This document shows, piece by piece, positions 1 to 8,894 of a stretch of 64,000 nucleotides of DNA. Position numbers and translations under genes: made by a program. The notes beneath the pieces were generated by a model. That model was given only the letters and a program-made list of their open reading frames with translations, was not told the DNA's origin and did no database searches. Each line of letters starts with the position of its first letter. Positions within the stretch are counted from its first letter, which is position 1. This stretch comes from Gordonia aichiensis NBRC 108223 (lineage in GTDB: Bacteria > Actinomycetota > Actinomycetes > Mycobacteriales > Mycobacteriaceae), in the NCBI RefSeq assembly GCF_000332975.1, contig NZ_BANR01000026.1:21887-85886 (forward strand), written 5' to 3'.

Positions 1-1149
1 CACAAGTGCTGCCGACCACTGTGCCCATCCGCTGCGCCGAACGGCGGAGCCCAGCCGCGGCAACAGGATTCGGCTCAGCACGAACCACGATGCCAGTCCT
101 GCAAGCAGGGCGGGAATGTGCATCCAGAGGATCGACGGCGAGATCGACGACCAGTGGGCGAGGAGCGAGTAGTACCAGTCGAATGGTGCCTCAGGGATTC
201 CGTACCAGCGGTAGTAGTTGGCGAGGTAACCGAACGACGATGCGGTGCGGCCCATGTTGAGGATGTACCCGTCGTCGGGACTACCCGCGCCGAGGAACAG
301 CCAGATCACCAGCACCGCGGTGACCGCCAGGTCTGTGGCGCGGGGGCGCAGGATGCGCAGCCACCCGGTGCGTCGTCGTCGGTGTCGCACGTCGCCGATG
401 CGATCGAGAAGCAGCAGTGCGACGAGCGAGACGATCACCGCGATGACCGCCACGACCATGACGACGGTCTTGAGTGTCGTCGGCGAACTCTCATAACGGT
501 TGTCGATGCGGACATCGACGCGCATCCCGGCTTCGGCCGCGGCACGTGCCTGCTCGGGCGTGAGGTCGCTGAACACGCCGTCGATCTGTGGCCGTTTGTC
601 GGGGTCGAGCGTGGTGGCCGCGCCCAGGCCGACGAACTGTGCGCCCGGCCCATCCGGCGACGACCAGACATGCAGCGTCGAGCAGCGTTCGAGATCCGAC
701 CGCGCAGCCGAGGCCGCGACGGTGTTGCGGAAGGTCGCGGTCACGGTGTCGCCCGCGGTGACGTAGAGGGCCGACGCCTTGGAATCCTGGGCGGAGACCG
801 GCATTGATGCCAACAGGAGCGTCGAACGTCCGGCCGGCACTGCGGCGAGCACGGAGCAGGGTATCCGGACGTCGAGTGATTGCGGGGTTTGCGCGATCAG
901 CGGAGCGGTCACCGACGACGTCGTCGACGCGAGTTGCTGGTCCTGCGGCCAGGAGAACGATGCGTCGGTGATCTGCACGGGCAGGAACCCGATCAGGATG
1001 CACAGCAGTGCGCCGAGCACGCCCGAGATGGCGGCGGTCAGTTGGAGTGTGCGACGCGAGATCGCCGGATCGTCGGCCGGTCTCTGAGCATCGGACTCGG
1101 CTGGCGGGGCTGTCGCAGGCACGATCACTGATGTTAGGCGATCGCACAT
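1..1149 (-). CDS. embA: Arabinosyltransferase, EmbA-like (3' end outside the window)
   Basis: N-terminal part (about 383 codons) of a second Emb integral-membrane arabinofuranosyltransferase (GT53), which extends arabinan from decaprenyl-phospho-arabinose on the periplasmic side. Translation of the minus strand gives a first membrane helix near residue 40, an extracytoplasmic domain, and the catalytic loop PDDGYILNMGR followed by NYYRWYGIPEAPFDWYYSL. The FDWY wording resembles EmbA more than EmbB/EmbC; this paralogue call is inferred. Possible starts are ATG 1149, GTG 1128 and GTG 1122, all in frame. It lies 25-55 bp after the upstream emb gene on the same strand, so the two are probably cotranscribed. 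The gene runs off base 1. Confidence 0.9.
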   Translation of the reverse strand, partial: MCDRLTSVIVPATAPPAESDAQRPADDPAISRRTLQLTAAISGVLGALLCILIGFLPVQITDASFSWPQDQQLASTTSSVTAPLIAQTPQSLDVRIPCSVLAAVPAGRSTLLLASMPVSAQDSKASALYVTAGDTVTATFRNTVAASAARSDLERCSTLHVWSSPDGPGAQFVGLGAATTLDPDKRPQIDGVFSDLTPEQARAAAEAGMRVDVRIDNRYESSPTTLKTVVMVVAVIAVIVSLVALLLLDRIGDVRHRRRRTGWLRILRPRATDLAVTAVLVIWLFLGAGSPDDGYILNMGRTASSFGYLANYYRWYGIPEAPFDWYYSLLAHWSSISPSILWMHIPALLAGLASWFVLSRILLPRLGSAVRRSGWAQWSAALV

Positions 1150-1174
1150 CACCGACGGCTCGGCGCGTCTGCGG

Positions 1175-4100
1175 TCAGTGCCTGATCGGTGCGGGACTCC
1201 ACAGCCCGCTGCGTGTCGCGGTGCCGGTGGTGATGGGGGCGCGCGTGGTCACATCCCCGTAGGGCTGGTAGCGCTCGAGTGCTCCCCAGTCGCGGCCGAT
1301 GTCGTCCTGCAGGTAGGTGGCGACGGTGTCGGGTTTCTGCGACACCTCGAGCCACCCGAGCGGACCGCCGCCGTAGGAGTCCTGCCACGCCGATACGGCC
1401 GCGGCCAGATCGGCGCCGGGGCGGATGCGCCACTTCGGGATCTCCGCGACGCCGTAGTGGTGGGTGAACGGCCGCTGGCACGGAAAGACCAGACCCGAGG
1501 TCCAGTCGACGTGCACTGGGTCCTCGCTACCCACGACCTCCTGCAGGGTCTGCATGTGGGGTAGGCGCGGTGGCGTCACCACGATGAAGCGGTCGGCCGA
1601 GAGGTTGTCGTCGTTGGCGACGATGCGTACCGCGGTGAGGTCGTCGGGGAGCGACGACGTGGTGATGCGCACGTTGCGCCACGACGGTTGTGGGCCCGGA
1701 TCGATCATCTCGGTCTCGCCGGTCGCCTTGAGATCGCTGTCGCGGGTCGACGACGTGATGTGATCGGTCGTGTACTCCAACAACAGGTTCGGGTTGTCGT
1801 AGCGTCCGGCGACCGAGAACGTCAACAGTGGTTGGTCTTTGTAGTTCGCGGGCAGTGCGTACCACCCCGACGTCAGCTTCGCCGGAACCTGATCGGTCGT
1901 CGAATAGCTGCCCTCGACCGGGGTGCGTGCCGGGTCGAGCATGAACGGAAGACGGGCGCGGCTGCCGTTGACTCCCGGTGTGTCGAGTTCGCCGCCGCCG
2001 GTGCCGCCGCTGTTGGCGACCAGCACGTCGTTGGTCGACGTCGCGTTGCCTGCGAGAACCCCGAGCGAACCCGCACTTGCCTGGGTGGTGAGGTCCTCGG
2101 GAACACTGTTCGACGCGAAACCCGTTGTCGCGGGGCGTGGTGCGTCCGGAGCGACGGTCGACGGTCCGGCGAGCGGGTCGGGCAGGGTTGGGTCGACGGG
2201 CGAGAGCATGTGGTCGTTGGGGTTGTCCTCCACCCACACCTTGTCGGCCATGCCGCACTGCTTACCGGCGAGGGCCTCGATGTTGGAGCGTGGAACCGAG
2301 AACGACGACGACTGGTTGACTGCTGCGAATCCCGCGGTGACGAGTTCGAAGATCACGACGGCGGCGGCGACATACGCGAGCGGAGCACCTGCTGCCGAGT
2401 CGAATGCTCTGCGGTACCACCGCCGGTTCGTTGTCGTGTCGTGCGGCACATCCGGATCGTGTGGATCACTTCCGGTGAACGGCTCGCGGAAGTGGAACCA
2501 CAGTGCCAGCAACAGCAGCAGTAACGAGAGGTAGAGCAGCGCGTTGCTGAGCGAGAATCCGAAGTCGACCTGGCCGACGCCCCATGGCATTCCCCAGGCC
2601 GAGGCGTAGTAGTACGAGTTGGGGGCGGTGAACGCCAGGCCGGCGATGAACAGCACGAGTGCAGCGAACAGCGTGCGATTGCGTCGCGAGTGCATGGCCT
2701 TGTTGCTCGCGGCGATGGCGGCGATCGCTGCCAGGGCTGCGGCGAGTCCGGCGAACACACCGAAGTGGTGTGTCCACTTCGTCGGGGTGAACATCAGGAA
2801 GACCAGCGAGGCGAACGTGATGCCGACGATGCGTCGCGCAGGTCCGACAGCGGTTCCGGGGATGCGCGATTTGCGGATCAGCACAGCGGCCGAGACCACC
2901 ATGCCGAGGATCATCGCCAGGACGGCGAAGCGTCGTGCGATGGAACCGTCGGCCGAGAACGCGAACAGGGATGAGTACCGGTCGATCTCGTTGTACCAGT
3001 GCGCAGAGGGGCCGAGTGCGGTCTTCATCTTCGACGAATCGGAGAAGGCGCGCAGCGTCAGGTTCGAGAACACGACGAAGATGACGAATGTGCCCGCGGC
3101 GAGAACAGGGGCAAGTAGTGCCGCATAGGACCAGAATCCGCCGCCGATGGCGCGTGCGCGTTTGATCAGGGCGAGGATGATCGGCCTGGCGCCTGCGATC
3201 AGTGCGGCGACGGCGAGCAGCCCCGTCGGCCCGGCGGCGAGACTGAAGGCCCCGATCAGACAGGCGATCGCGGCCGGGAGCATGCGTCCGGTCGCGATCG
3301 CGCGTTCGACCGAACACCAGGTCAGCAGGGCGCCGAGCGCGATGATCGGTTCCGGTCGCAGGCCATTGTCGAAGGGGAACCACGAGGCCAGGAAGACGAA
3401 CGCAGCGGTCCAGCCGACCACGGGACGGCTGATAGCCGCGCGTCCCAGTCGCGGCAGCACCTCGTGGCTGACGATCAGCCACGACGCGATGCCGCAGAGC
3501 AGTGCCGGTATGCGCACCCACGGACTGGCCAGCGAGATATGGCTCATCAGGCCGAATACCTCGTAGTACCACCCGAACGGTGCTTCGGGGGCGCCGAACC
3601 ATCGGAAGTAGTTCGCGGTGTACTCGCTGTTCTGCGCGACGCGCGACATCGTCAGCAGGTAGCCGTCATCGGACGTATTGGGTCCGATGAAGTGCCAGAC
3701 GATCAGTGCGCCGATCACCACGTAGTCGCGGGCGTTGAACCGCCACCAGCGCGCCGGGAAGATTCGACGGTGCTTGCGGCCGTCGGTGGAGTCGAGCACG
3801 GCGAGCGCCGACAGTGAGAGCAGGGTGCACACGATGCCGACGATGAGGACGAGCCATTTGAGGATCGTCGGTGCTGTCGAATAGCGGGAGTCGATGGTCA
3901 CGTGTGCGCGCAGGCCCGGAAGCTGCGACGCCGCTCCGGACAGATCGGTGAACAGCCCGGTGACCTGCGGCCGCTGGTCGGAGCTGTAGGTCTGCGACTC
4001 GCGACCCTCGGTGGTTCCCATCAGCGTGGTCTCGCCCGACCCTGACTGACCTGCCGGTGCGCTCATGCCCACGAACTCGGCCGTCACCGCGTCTGAATCG

Positions 4101-4528
4101 GCATGGACGACGATGTCGCGGCACCCCTGCGCGCGCATGTCGGCGAGCGTGGCCGACACCAGCGGCACGTTGCGGACGATGACTTCGATGCTCTGCTTGT
4201 CCGGCGAATCCGTCGGGTTGCCGGTGCGTCGGATGAACAAGCCGCGCTCAGGCGACTTGCTCGCCTGCTTCGGCGTTGTCGACAGCAGCACAGAATCATC
4301 GGTGCCGAGTCGGTCGGCCGCGGAGCACGGGATGGAAACGTCCAGGTCGATCGGGACGTAGGAGATGAGCGGTGCCGAGACGGATTCGACGTTGGACGTC
4401 GATGGCCAATCGATCTCCGCGGTGGTCTGTGTGACCGGCATCAGCGGTGTGGCCAGTGCGAGGACGAATCCGAGCAGGCCGGTGACGATCGCGATGAGTT
4501 TCGCTCGTCTCACGGTCTGCGATGGCAC
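1175..4528 (-). CDS. embC: Arabinosyltransferase, EmbC/EmbB-like
   Basis: Full-length 1117-residue GT53 arabinofuranosyltransferase (M. tuberculosis Emb proteins are about 1,090-1,100 residues). One membrane helix lies at residues 10-32, a large extracytoplasmic loop follows, then a multi-helix membrane region from about residue 222 to 690 and a C-terminal carbohydrate-binding domain. The conserved acidic pair of the GT-C active site is seen as NTSDDGYLLTMSR, with the Asp pair at 287-288, followed by NYFRWFGAPEAPFGWYY, which is typical of EmbB/EmbC. It uses decaprenyl-phospho-arabinose to build arabinogalactan (EmbB) or lipoarabinomannan (EmbC) arabinan. Being the first emb of the pair, the EmbC name follows the M. 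tuberculosis order and is inferred. It is transcribed divergently from aroQ with 119 bp between. Confidence 0.92.
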   Translation of the reverse strand: MPSQTVRRAKLIAIVTGLLGFVLALATPLMPVTQTTAEIDWPSTSNVESVSAPLISYVPIDLDVSIPCSAADRLGTDDSVLLSTTPKQASKSPERGLFIRRTGNPTDSPDKQSIEVIVRNVPLVSATLADMRAQGCRDIVVHADSDAVTAEFVGMSAPAGQSGSGETTLMGTTEGRESQTYSSDQRPQVTGLFTDLSGAASQLPGLRAHVTIDSRYSTAPTILKWLVLIVGIVCTLLSLSALAVLDSTDGRKHRRIFPARWWRFNARDYVVIGALIVWHFIGPNTSDDGYLLTMSRVAQNSEYTANYFRWFGAPEAPFGWYYEVFGLMSHISLASPWVRIPALLCGIASWLIVSHEVLPRLGRAAISRPVVGWTAAFVFLASWFPFDNGLRPEPIIALGALLTWCSVERAIATGRMLPAAIACLIGAFSLAAGPTGLLAVAALIAGARPIILALIKRARAIGGGFWSYAALLAPVLAAGTFVIFVVFSNLTLRAFSDSSKMKTALGPSAHWYNEIDRYSSLFAFSADGSIARRFAVLAMILGMVVSAAVLIRKSRIPGTAVGPARRIVGITFASLVFLMFTPTKWTHHFGVFAGLAAALAAIAAIAASNKAMHSRRNRTLFAALVLFIAGLAFTAPNSYYYASAWGMPWGVGQVDFGFSLSNALLYLSLLLLLLALWFHFREPFTGSDPHDPDVPHDTTTNRRWYRRAFDSAAGAPLAYVAAAVVIFELVTAGFAAVNQSSSFSVPRSNIEALAGKQCGMADKVWVEDNPNDHMLSPVDPTLPDPLAGPSTVAPDAPRPATTGFASNSVPEDLTTQASAGSLGVLAGNATSTNDVLVANSGGTGGGELDTPGVNGSRARLPFMLDPARTPVEGSYSTTDQVPAKLTSGWYALPANYKDQPLLTFSVAGRYDNPNLLLEYTTDHITSSTRDSDLKATGETEMIDPGPQPSWRNVRITTSSLPDDLTAVRIVANDDNLSADRFIVVTPPRLPHMQTLQEVVGSEDPVHVDWTSGLVFPCQRPFTHHYGVAEIPKWRIRPGADLAAAVSAWQDSYGGGPLGWLEVSQKPDTVATYLQDDIGRDWGALERYQPYGDVTTRAPITTGTATRSGLWSPAPIRH

Positions 4529-4647
4529 AAGCAGTGATCCTAACCGCAGTCGCTTCGGCCGAGACCAAGGGCATTGCGCTCGTGCCTGCGGCGTTGCGTC
4601 GGCGCGGTAGCGGTCGGTACCGGGGATCGCCTGACTACGCTTGCCCT

Positions 4648-5109
4648 ATGTCGACCGATGCCGCGGGGAGCGAACCTGCACCGATCCTGTTGCTGAACGG
4701 CCCGAATCTGAACACGCTGGGTGTCCGACAGCCAGAGGTGTACGGATCGGCGACGCTGGCCGACGTCGTCGAACTCGCCGAACGTACCGCGGGCGAACTC
4801 GGCTACGGCCTGCGGGCGGCGCAGACCAATCACGAGGGACAGATGATCGACTGGCTGCATGAGGCGCGCGGCAATATCAGTGGGATCGTCATCAATCCGG
4901 GGGCGTGGACGCACACGTCGGTGGCCTTGGCCGATGCGCTGGTGATCCCGGAGGTGCCGATCATCGAGGTCCACATCAGCAACGTGCACCAGCGTGAGGC
5001 GTTCCGGCATCACTCCTATGTGTCGCCGCTGGCGTCCGGGATCGTGATCGGCTGCGGCATCCGTGGCTACGAGTTCGCGATTCGACGCCTGGTGGAGGTC
5101 GTCGACTGA
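4648..5109 (+). CDS. aroQ: Type II 3-dehydroquinate dehydratase
   Basis: A 153-residue type II dehydroquinase (usual length 145-150), which dehydrates 3-dehydroquinate to 3-dehydroshikimate in the shikimate pathway as a cytosolic dodecamer. Family motifs are seen: LLNGPNLNTLGVRQPEVYG near the N-terminus with the catalytic Tyr and mobile-loop Arg, QTNHEGQMIDWLHEA, INPGAWTHTS, and EVHISNVHQREAFRHHS with the catalytic His. The frame is open further upstream, but homology begins about 10 residues after ATG 4648, and a TACGCT -10-like hexamer lies 8 bp before it, suggesting a leaderless transcript. The last base of its TGA is the A of the next gene's ATG. Confidence 0.95.
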   Translation: MSTDAAGSEPAPILLLNGPNLNTLGVRQPEVYGSATLADVVELAERTAGELGYGLRAAQTNHEGQMIDWLHEARGNISGIVINPGAWTHTSVALADALVIPEVPIIEVHISNVHQREAFRHHSYVSPLASGIVIGCGIRGYEFAIRRLVEVVD

Positions 5110-5996
5110 TGGCTGATCTCGACGACCTCGGACGGACCGCGCTGGGTGTCACGTGGGCGCGGGCGGCGGAATCGTCGAGGGATGACGCGCTCTTCCGTGA
5201 TCCGCTCGCCGAGGCGATCGCACGCGTGCGGCCGCCGTCGGGTGCTCTTGCCGGCAGCGACGTCGAGAAGGGCGGTGCGTCGGCCGGTATTCGCTCGATG
5301 TACCACTGGATCGTTGCGCGCACGGTGTTTCTCGACGACGTTTTCGAGGCTGCGGTGGCCGACGGCATCACGCAGTTCGTGATCCTGGGCTCCGGATTGG
5401 ACGGTCGCGGTTTCCGGCTCGATCTCGGCTCGCAGGCGACGCTGTTCGAGGTCGAGAGACCCTCGGTGACCGAGGTGAAGGGAGATCTGGTCGCGCAGTC
5501 GGGGCTCGAGCCGACGGTCGACCGTCGGGTGGTGGCCTCCGATCTCGCCGACGACTGGCTGCGAGCCCTGCAGGACAAGGGTTTTCGAGTCGACCTGCCG
5601 TCGGCGTGGCTTGCCGAGGGACTGTTCGTCTACCTGTCGGATGACATGGTGAAGCGCGTGATCGAGGGGGCTACGGCTGCTGCGGAGTCCGGCTCGCGGA
5701 TCGGCGTGACCGTCAGATCCGGTAGGCAGGCGCCACCCGCCGCCGACGACCCGTTTGCCGACGTGCGCGCGCTCTGGCGCAGCGATGCCGACATCGCGTC
5801 GATGCTCGACGCCGCGGGGTGGAACTGCGAGATCACGACGGCACGGGATGTCCTCGCCGCGCGTGGAAGGTTGTCGAGCCAGTCGACCTCCGAGGAGTCT
5901 GCGGAGTCCGGGGGGCTGACTGCTTCCGAACAGTCCGCGACGCTGCTCTCGGGAGTGCGACGCCAACGGGGCCACGGAACGATCGACCGCTCCTGA
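5109..5996 (+). CDS. SAM-dependent methyltransferase, TIGR00027/LCMT-like
   Basis: A 295-residue class I methyltransferase of the large actinobacterial TIGR00027 family (leucine carboxyl methyltransferase-like fold). Typical features are the N-terminal TALGVTWARAAESSRDDALFRDPLA, then the SAM-binding segment FVILGSGLDGRGFRLDL and a WLAEGLFVYLSDD motif. It starts on the A of the aroQ stop codon (ATGA-type overlap), so it is translationally coupled. The substrate is unknown for almost all members of this family. The tail (about residues 255-295) is rich in Ser, Glu and Arg and poorly conserved. Confidence 0.85.
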   Translation: MADLDDLGRTALGVTWARAAESSRDDALFRDPLAEAIARVRPPSGALAGSDVEKGGASAGIRSMYHWIVARTVFLDDVFEAAVADGITQFVILGSGLDGRGFRLDLGSQATLFEVERPSVTEVKGDLVAQSGLEPTVDRRVVASDLADDWLRALQDKGFRVDLPSAWLAEGLFVYLSDDMVKRVIEGATAAAESGSRIGVTVRSGRQAPPAADDPFADVRALWRSDADIASMLDAAGWNCEITTARDVLAARGRLSSQSTSEESAESGGLTASEQSATLLSGVRRQRGHGTIDRS

Positions 5997-6054
5997 GGGG
6001 TCGCTCCTGAGGGCCCGGAGGCCGACGGCACCGGGTTTCGTGGCGACGGGCCGC

Positions 6055-6807
6055 TCAGCGCGCGAGAGCCGCCCGGGCCAGATCCGCGACGGGACCGTCG
6101 AGGCGCGGGCCGTGGCCGGGGAACAGCACTGTTGCCCTCAGCTGCGTGTACGCCTCGACGCTGCGCCGGGTTGCCGCGTCGTCGTGGTTGAAGAACCTCG
6201 GGAGTAGTTGCGGACCGCGGTGTCCGGAGAGCGGATGGCCGCTGATCAGTGCGTCGCCGGAGACCAGTACCTCGCCGTCGGCGACGAGAAATGCGCTGTG
6301 TCCATCGGTGTGGCCGTGGGCGCTCACCGGCCGCGGCCGGCCGGGAAGGTCGAGCGCGCCGTCGCCGGTGAATGGCTGTGCGGTGTCGATTCCGGTGCGG
6401 CTCAGCACGCCGAGCGGTGTGACCATGGCCAGCCACCGCCAGGCTCGCGGTTGCCAGGCAACTGCCGCGATGTCGAGGGGTCCCGCCTGCTGCAGATGTT
6501 CGCGCTGGGCGTGGGCGACCTCGTCGGGGTCGGCGTACACCGGGAAGTCGAAGCGCTGCAACAGTTTCTGCAATCCGCCGAGGTGGTCGACGTGGGCGTG
6601 CGTGAGCAGGGCTGCACGGAGATCGGACGGATGTGCGCCGATCTGTTCGATCGATCCGACCACGTCGTCGACGTTCCCGGGGTATCCGCCGTCGATCAGG
6701 GTGATACCCGAATCATCCTGCAGGATGACCCAATTCACCGCAGCCGTGTGCACCAGATAGGCGGTCGACGACGCGGCGTCGACTCTGCTGACCTCGACGG
6801 TGCTCAC
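6055..6807 (-). CDS. MBL-fold metallohydrolase
   Basis: A 250-residue metallo-beta-lactamase-fold hydrolase. The di-metal motif is seen as THAHVDHLGG, with further ligands in VSAHGHTDGHSAF and the later GDALISGH and FPGHGPRLDG segments, an arrangement like that of glyoxalase II-type hydrolases. The GTG start at 6807 overlaps the aftA stop codon by 4 bp (GTGA), so it is cotranslated with the arabinosyltransferase. The frame stays open upstream through aftA, but similarity to the family begins only after this GTG. The substrate is unknown, and coupling to aftA does not by itself prove a cell-wall role. Confidence 0.85.
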   Translation of the reverse strand: MSTVEVSRVDAASSTAYLVHTAAVNWVILQDDSGITLIDGGYPGNVDDVVGSIEQIGAHPSDLRAALLTHAHVDHLGGLQKLLQRFDFPVYADPDEVAHAQREHLQQAGPLDIAAVAWQPRAWRWLAMVTPLGVLSRTGIDTAQPFTGDGALDLPGRPRPVSAHGHTDGHSAFLVADGEVLVSGDALISGHPLSGHRGPQLLPRFFNHDDAATRRSVEAYTQLRATVLFPGHGPRLDGPVADLARAALAR

Positions 6808-8801
6808 CTGCGGACCACCAGGACAAACGGTCCGACGTCGGTCACCTGGAACCGGGGGTCGTTGAACAGGTTGGGGTCGAAGGTCACGGTGTAGCGCTTC
6901 ACGTTCGGGTCGTTGGGATATACGTCCTGCGCCAGTCGTAGTGCGTAGCCGTCCGCCGAGTACCTGAACAGAAAGACGTTCGGCGGTGTCCACGGTGCGG
7001 TGTCGAGTTGATGGACCAGATCGTCGGCCGACGTCGCCTTGGACCATGTCTCGATCGTGGCGGCTCGTTTGTCGAACTCGGCCAACGGATTTGCGTAGTG
7101 CGAGGTCAACCCCTGGAAGCCCCAGTACGGGTAGACCGAGAGGAAGCCGTAGTCGGCGGTGAGTACGACGTTGTCGGTGGCCGGGCGACCGGTCTTCTCT
7201 CCGATGAGCTTGTCGAGCTGTGGGTAGTACGATTCCGCGCCCGCCGGGCGCTTGTCTGCACGGTCGCCGTACCCGTCGGTATCGGTGTAGGCGGTGGTGA
7301 TCTCGTTGGAGAGATACGCCGGAATGCTCTGTGCGACAGCAATTGCTGCGAGAGTGGCGAGCACGCCGATCACGACGCGCACGTCGCCGAATCTGCCGAC
7401 CGTCCAGTGTGCGAGTTCGACGACGCCGAACACACCGGCCGCGGCGAGTACTGCCACGAGAATGGGTTCGAGCCGGAATCCGAGCAGTGTGGTCCCCGCG
7501 GCGGTGGCCAGCATGGAGAGCAGGCTCATCAGGTAGATGCCGACCACCGTGGTGCCCAGCGCTGCGGCGATGGTGCGCTGACGGAAGCGGAGCACGATCC
7601 AGACGAGGCCGATGAACGTGATCGCTCCGACGAGGCTGAGGTGGAACATCGGCCACGGCAGGAACGAACCGCGTTCTGGCAGGTAGTGTTCTGCCGTTCC
7701 GCCGCTCGCGGGCTCGCTGCGCGCACGCGCCAGAAGGTAAGGCGCCCAGACGATCAGTGCGACGAGACCCGCGATCACTCCCATCACAACCAGGCGGGCG
7801 ATGATCGCCAGGGTCGTACGACGGCGGGTGTTCGACACGACATCCTTCGGCAGCGCCTTGTTCGACGCATTGACCCAGCCCTGCACGATCAACGCCAGCG
7901 CCATGAGGATGGCGACGCCCGCGAACAGACCTGTATAGAGCGTGTAGAACGTCGCGCTCACGCCGAGGACGAGGCCGGTGGCGATGACGGCGGGCCAACT
8001 CGTGCCGTGACGGAGATTCGACGTCGGGCCGTCGGCATGTCGCGAGCGGCCGCGCAGGCCGTAGAGCATGGGGATCAGCATCGGGACACCGATCAGGATG
8101 AGGACTGCCGCGTAGGGTTCGGGACCCGCGTACATCAGCGTGGCGACGGTGACGGCGAGTGCTGCTGCGGTACCCCGGTCGGCGCGCACCATGCGCGACC
8201 ACAACACCACACCGATGGCTGCCGCGACAGCCATCGACAGGATCGCCCACGGCTTGTACGCCTCCCAGCCGGGCATCCCCACGAGCGACGCATAGCGACC
8301 GCCGCCCCAGAACCAACCGGCTGGATAGTACGGCGCCAGGTCCAGGTAGGTCATGTCCGCCAGCCGCGGACTGCTGGTCAGCCGGGTCAGGTACTCGGTC
8401 CGGAACTGCTGGTCGGCCGAGAGTCCGGACAGGTAGAGCCGCGTCGCCCCGAGTGGCATGCCGAGCGTGACGGTGACCAGACCGGAGAGCCCCGCCGTCG
8501 ACAGCAGGGTGACGAGCCAACGCGGTTTGCCGTAGCGGTAGAGCAGTGCGGCGATCACGAGGATCACCACGGCCACCACCTGGCCTGCAGTGGTCAGGGA
8601 GCGGGTGACATTCGACGAATTGAACGCCGGCCACTGCACGGAGTCGATGGCCTTGAGACCGACGAATGCGACGATCGCGGCGACGATCACCGCAATGGCC
8701 AGGTCGATCAACGCACGGAGGTACCGATTGGCCCCTTGCCGCGGAGCCCCGGAGACCTGTGGACCGGAGTCATCGATGGCCGGGCTCTGCGTTGACGTCA
8801 C
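6804..8801 (-). CDS. aftA: Galactan 5-O-arabinofuranosyltransferase AftA
   Basis: A polytopic GT85 arabinofuranosyltransferase that primes arabinan by adding the first Araf residues to galactan from decaprenyl-phospho-arabinose. With GTG 8801 it is 665 residues (M. tuberculosis AftA is about 643); an in-frame GTG at 8882 would add 27 poorly conserved residues. About ten membrane helices are visible, followed by a soluble C-terminal domain. Characteristic sequence includes TYLDLAPYYPAGWFWGGGRY and a late VVLTADYGFLSVYPYWGFQ segment. A TAGAAAT -10-like element just before GTG 8801 supports that start. In M. tuberculosis aftA directly follows dprE2; here 4.4 kb of unrelated genes separates them. 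Confidence 0.92.
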   Translation of the reverse strand: MTSTQSPAIDDSGPQVSGAPRQGANRYLRALIDLAIAVIVAAIVAFVGLKAIDSVQWPAFNSSNVTRSLTTAGQVVAVVILVIAALLYRYGKPRWLVTLLSTAGLSGLVTVTLGMPLGATRLYLSGLSADQQFRTEYLTRLTSSPRLADMTYLDLAPYYPAGWFWGGGRYASLVGMPGWEAYKPWAILSMAVAAAIGVVLWSRMVRADRGTAAALAVTVATLMYAGPEPYAAVLILIGVPMLIPMLYGLRGRSRHADGPTSNLRHGTSWPAVIATGLVLGVSATFYTLYTGLFAGVAILMALALIVQGWVNASNKALPKDVVSNTRRRTTLAIIARLVVMGVIAGLVALIVWAPYLLARARSEPASGGTAEHYLPERGSFLPWPMFHLSLVGAITFIGLVWIVLRFRQRTIAAALGTTVVGIYLMSLLSMLATAAGTTLLGFRLEPILVAVLAAAGVFGVVELAHWTVGRFGDVRVVIGVLATLAAIAVAQSIPAYLSNEITTAYTDTDGYGDRADKRPAGAESYYPQLDKLIGEKTGRPATDNVVLTADYGFLSVYPYWGFQGLTSHYANPLAEFDKRAATIETWSKATSADDLVHQLDTAPWTPPNVFLFRYSADGYALRLAQDVYPNDPNVKRYTVTFDPNLFNDPRFQVTDVGPFVLVVRR

Positions 8802-8894
8802 GCGTCTATTTCTAGCAGGGCTCTCGCGACGCTTCGGGCACGACGTCGCGCCCCCGTGAGTGTCTCCGGGGGCTGCCGTCACGGTATAGCGGGC

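Noticed and set aside
6055..8634. Apparent 859-codon fusion of an upstream frame with the hydrolase
   Set aside because: Only the last 250 codons match a protein family; the rest is the wrong frame of aftA. The GTG at 6807 with a 4-bp overlap is the natural start.
7008..8795. Long plus-strand open frame opposite aftA (about 595 codons)
   Set aside because: It mirrors the aftA codons on the other strand, is extremely rich in Arg, Gly, His and Asp, and shows no family motif. Such antisense frames are normal in high-GC DNA.
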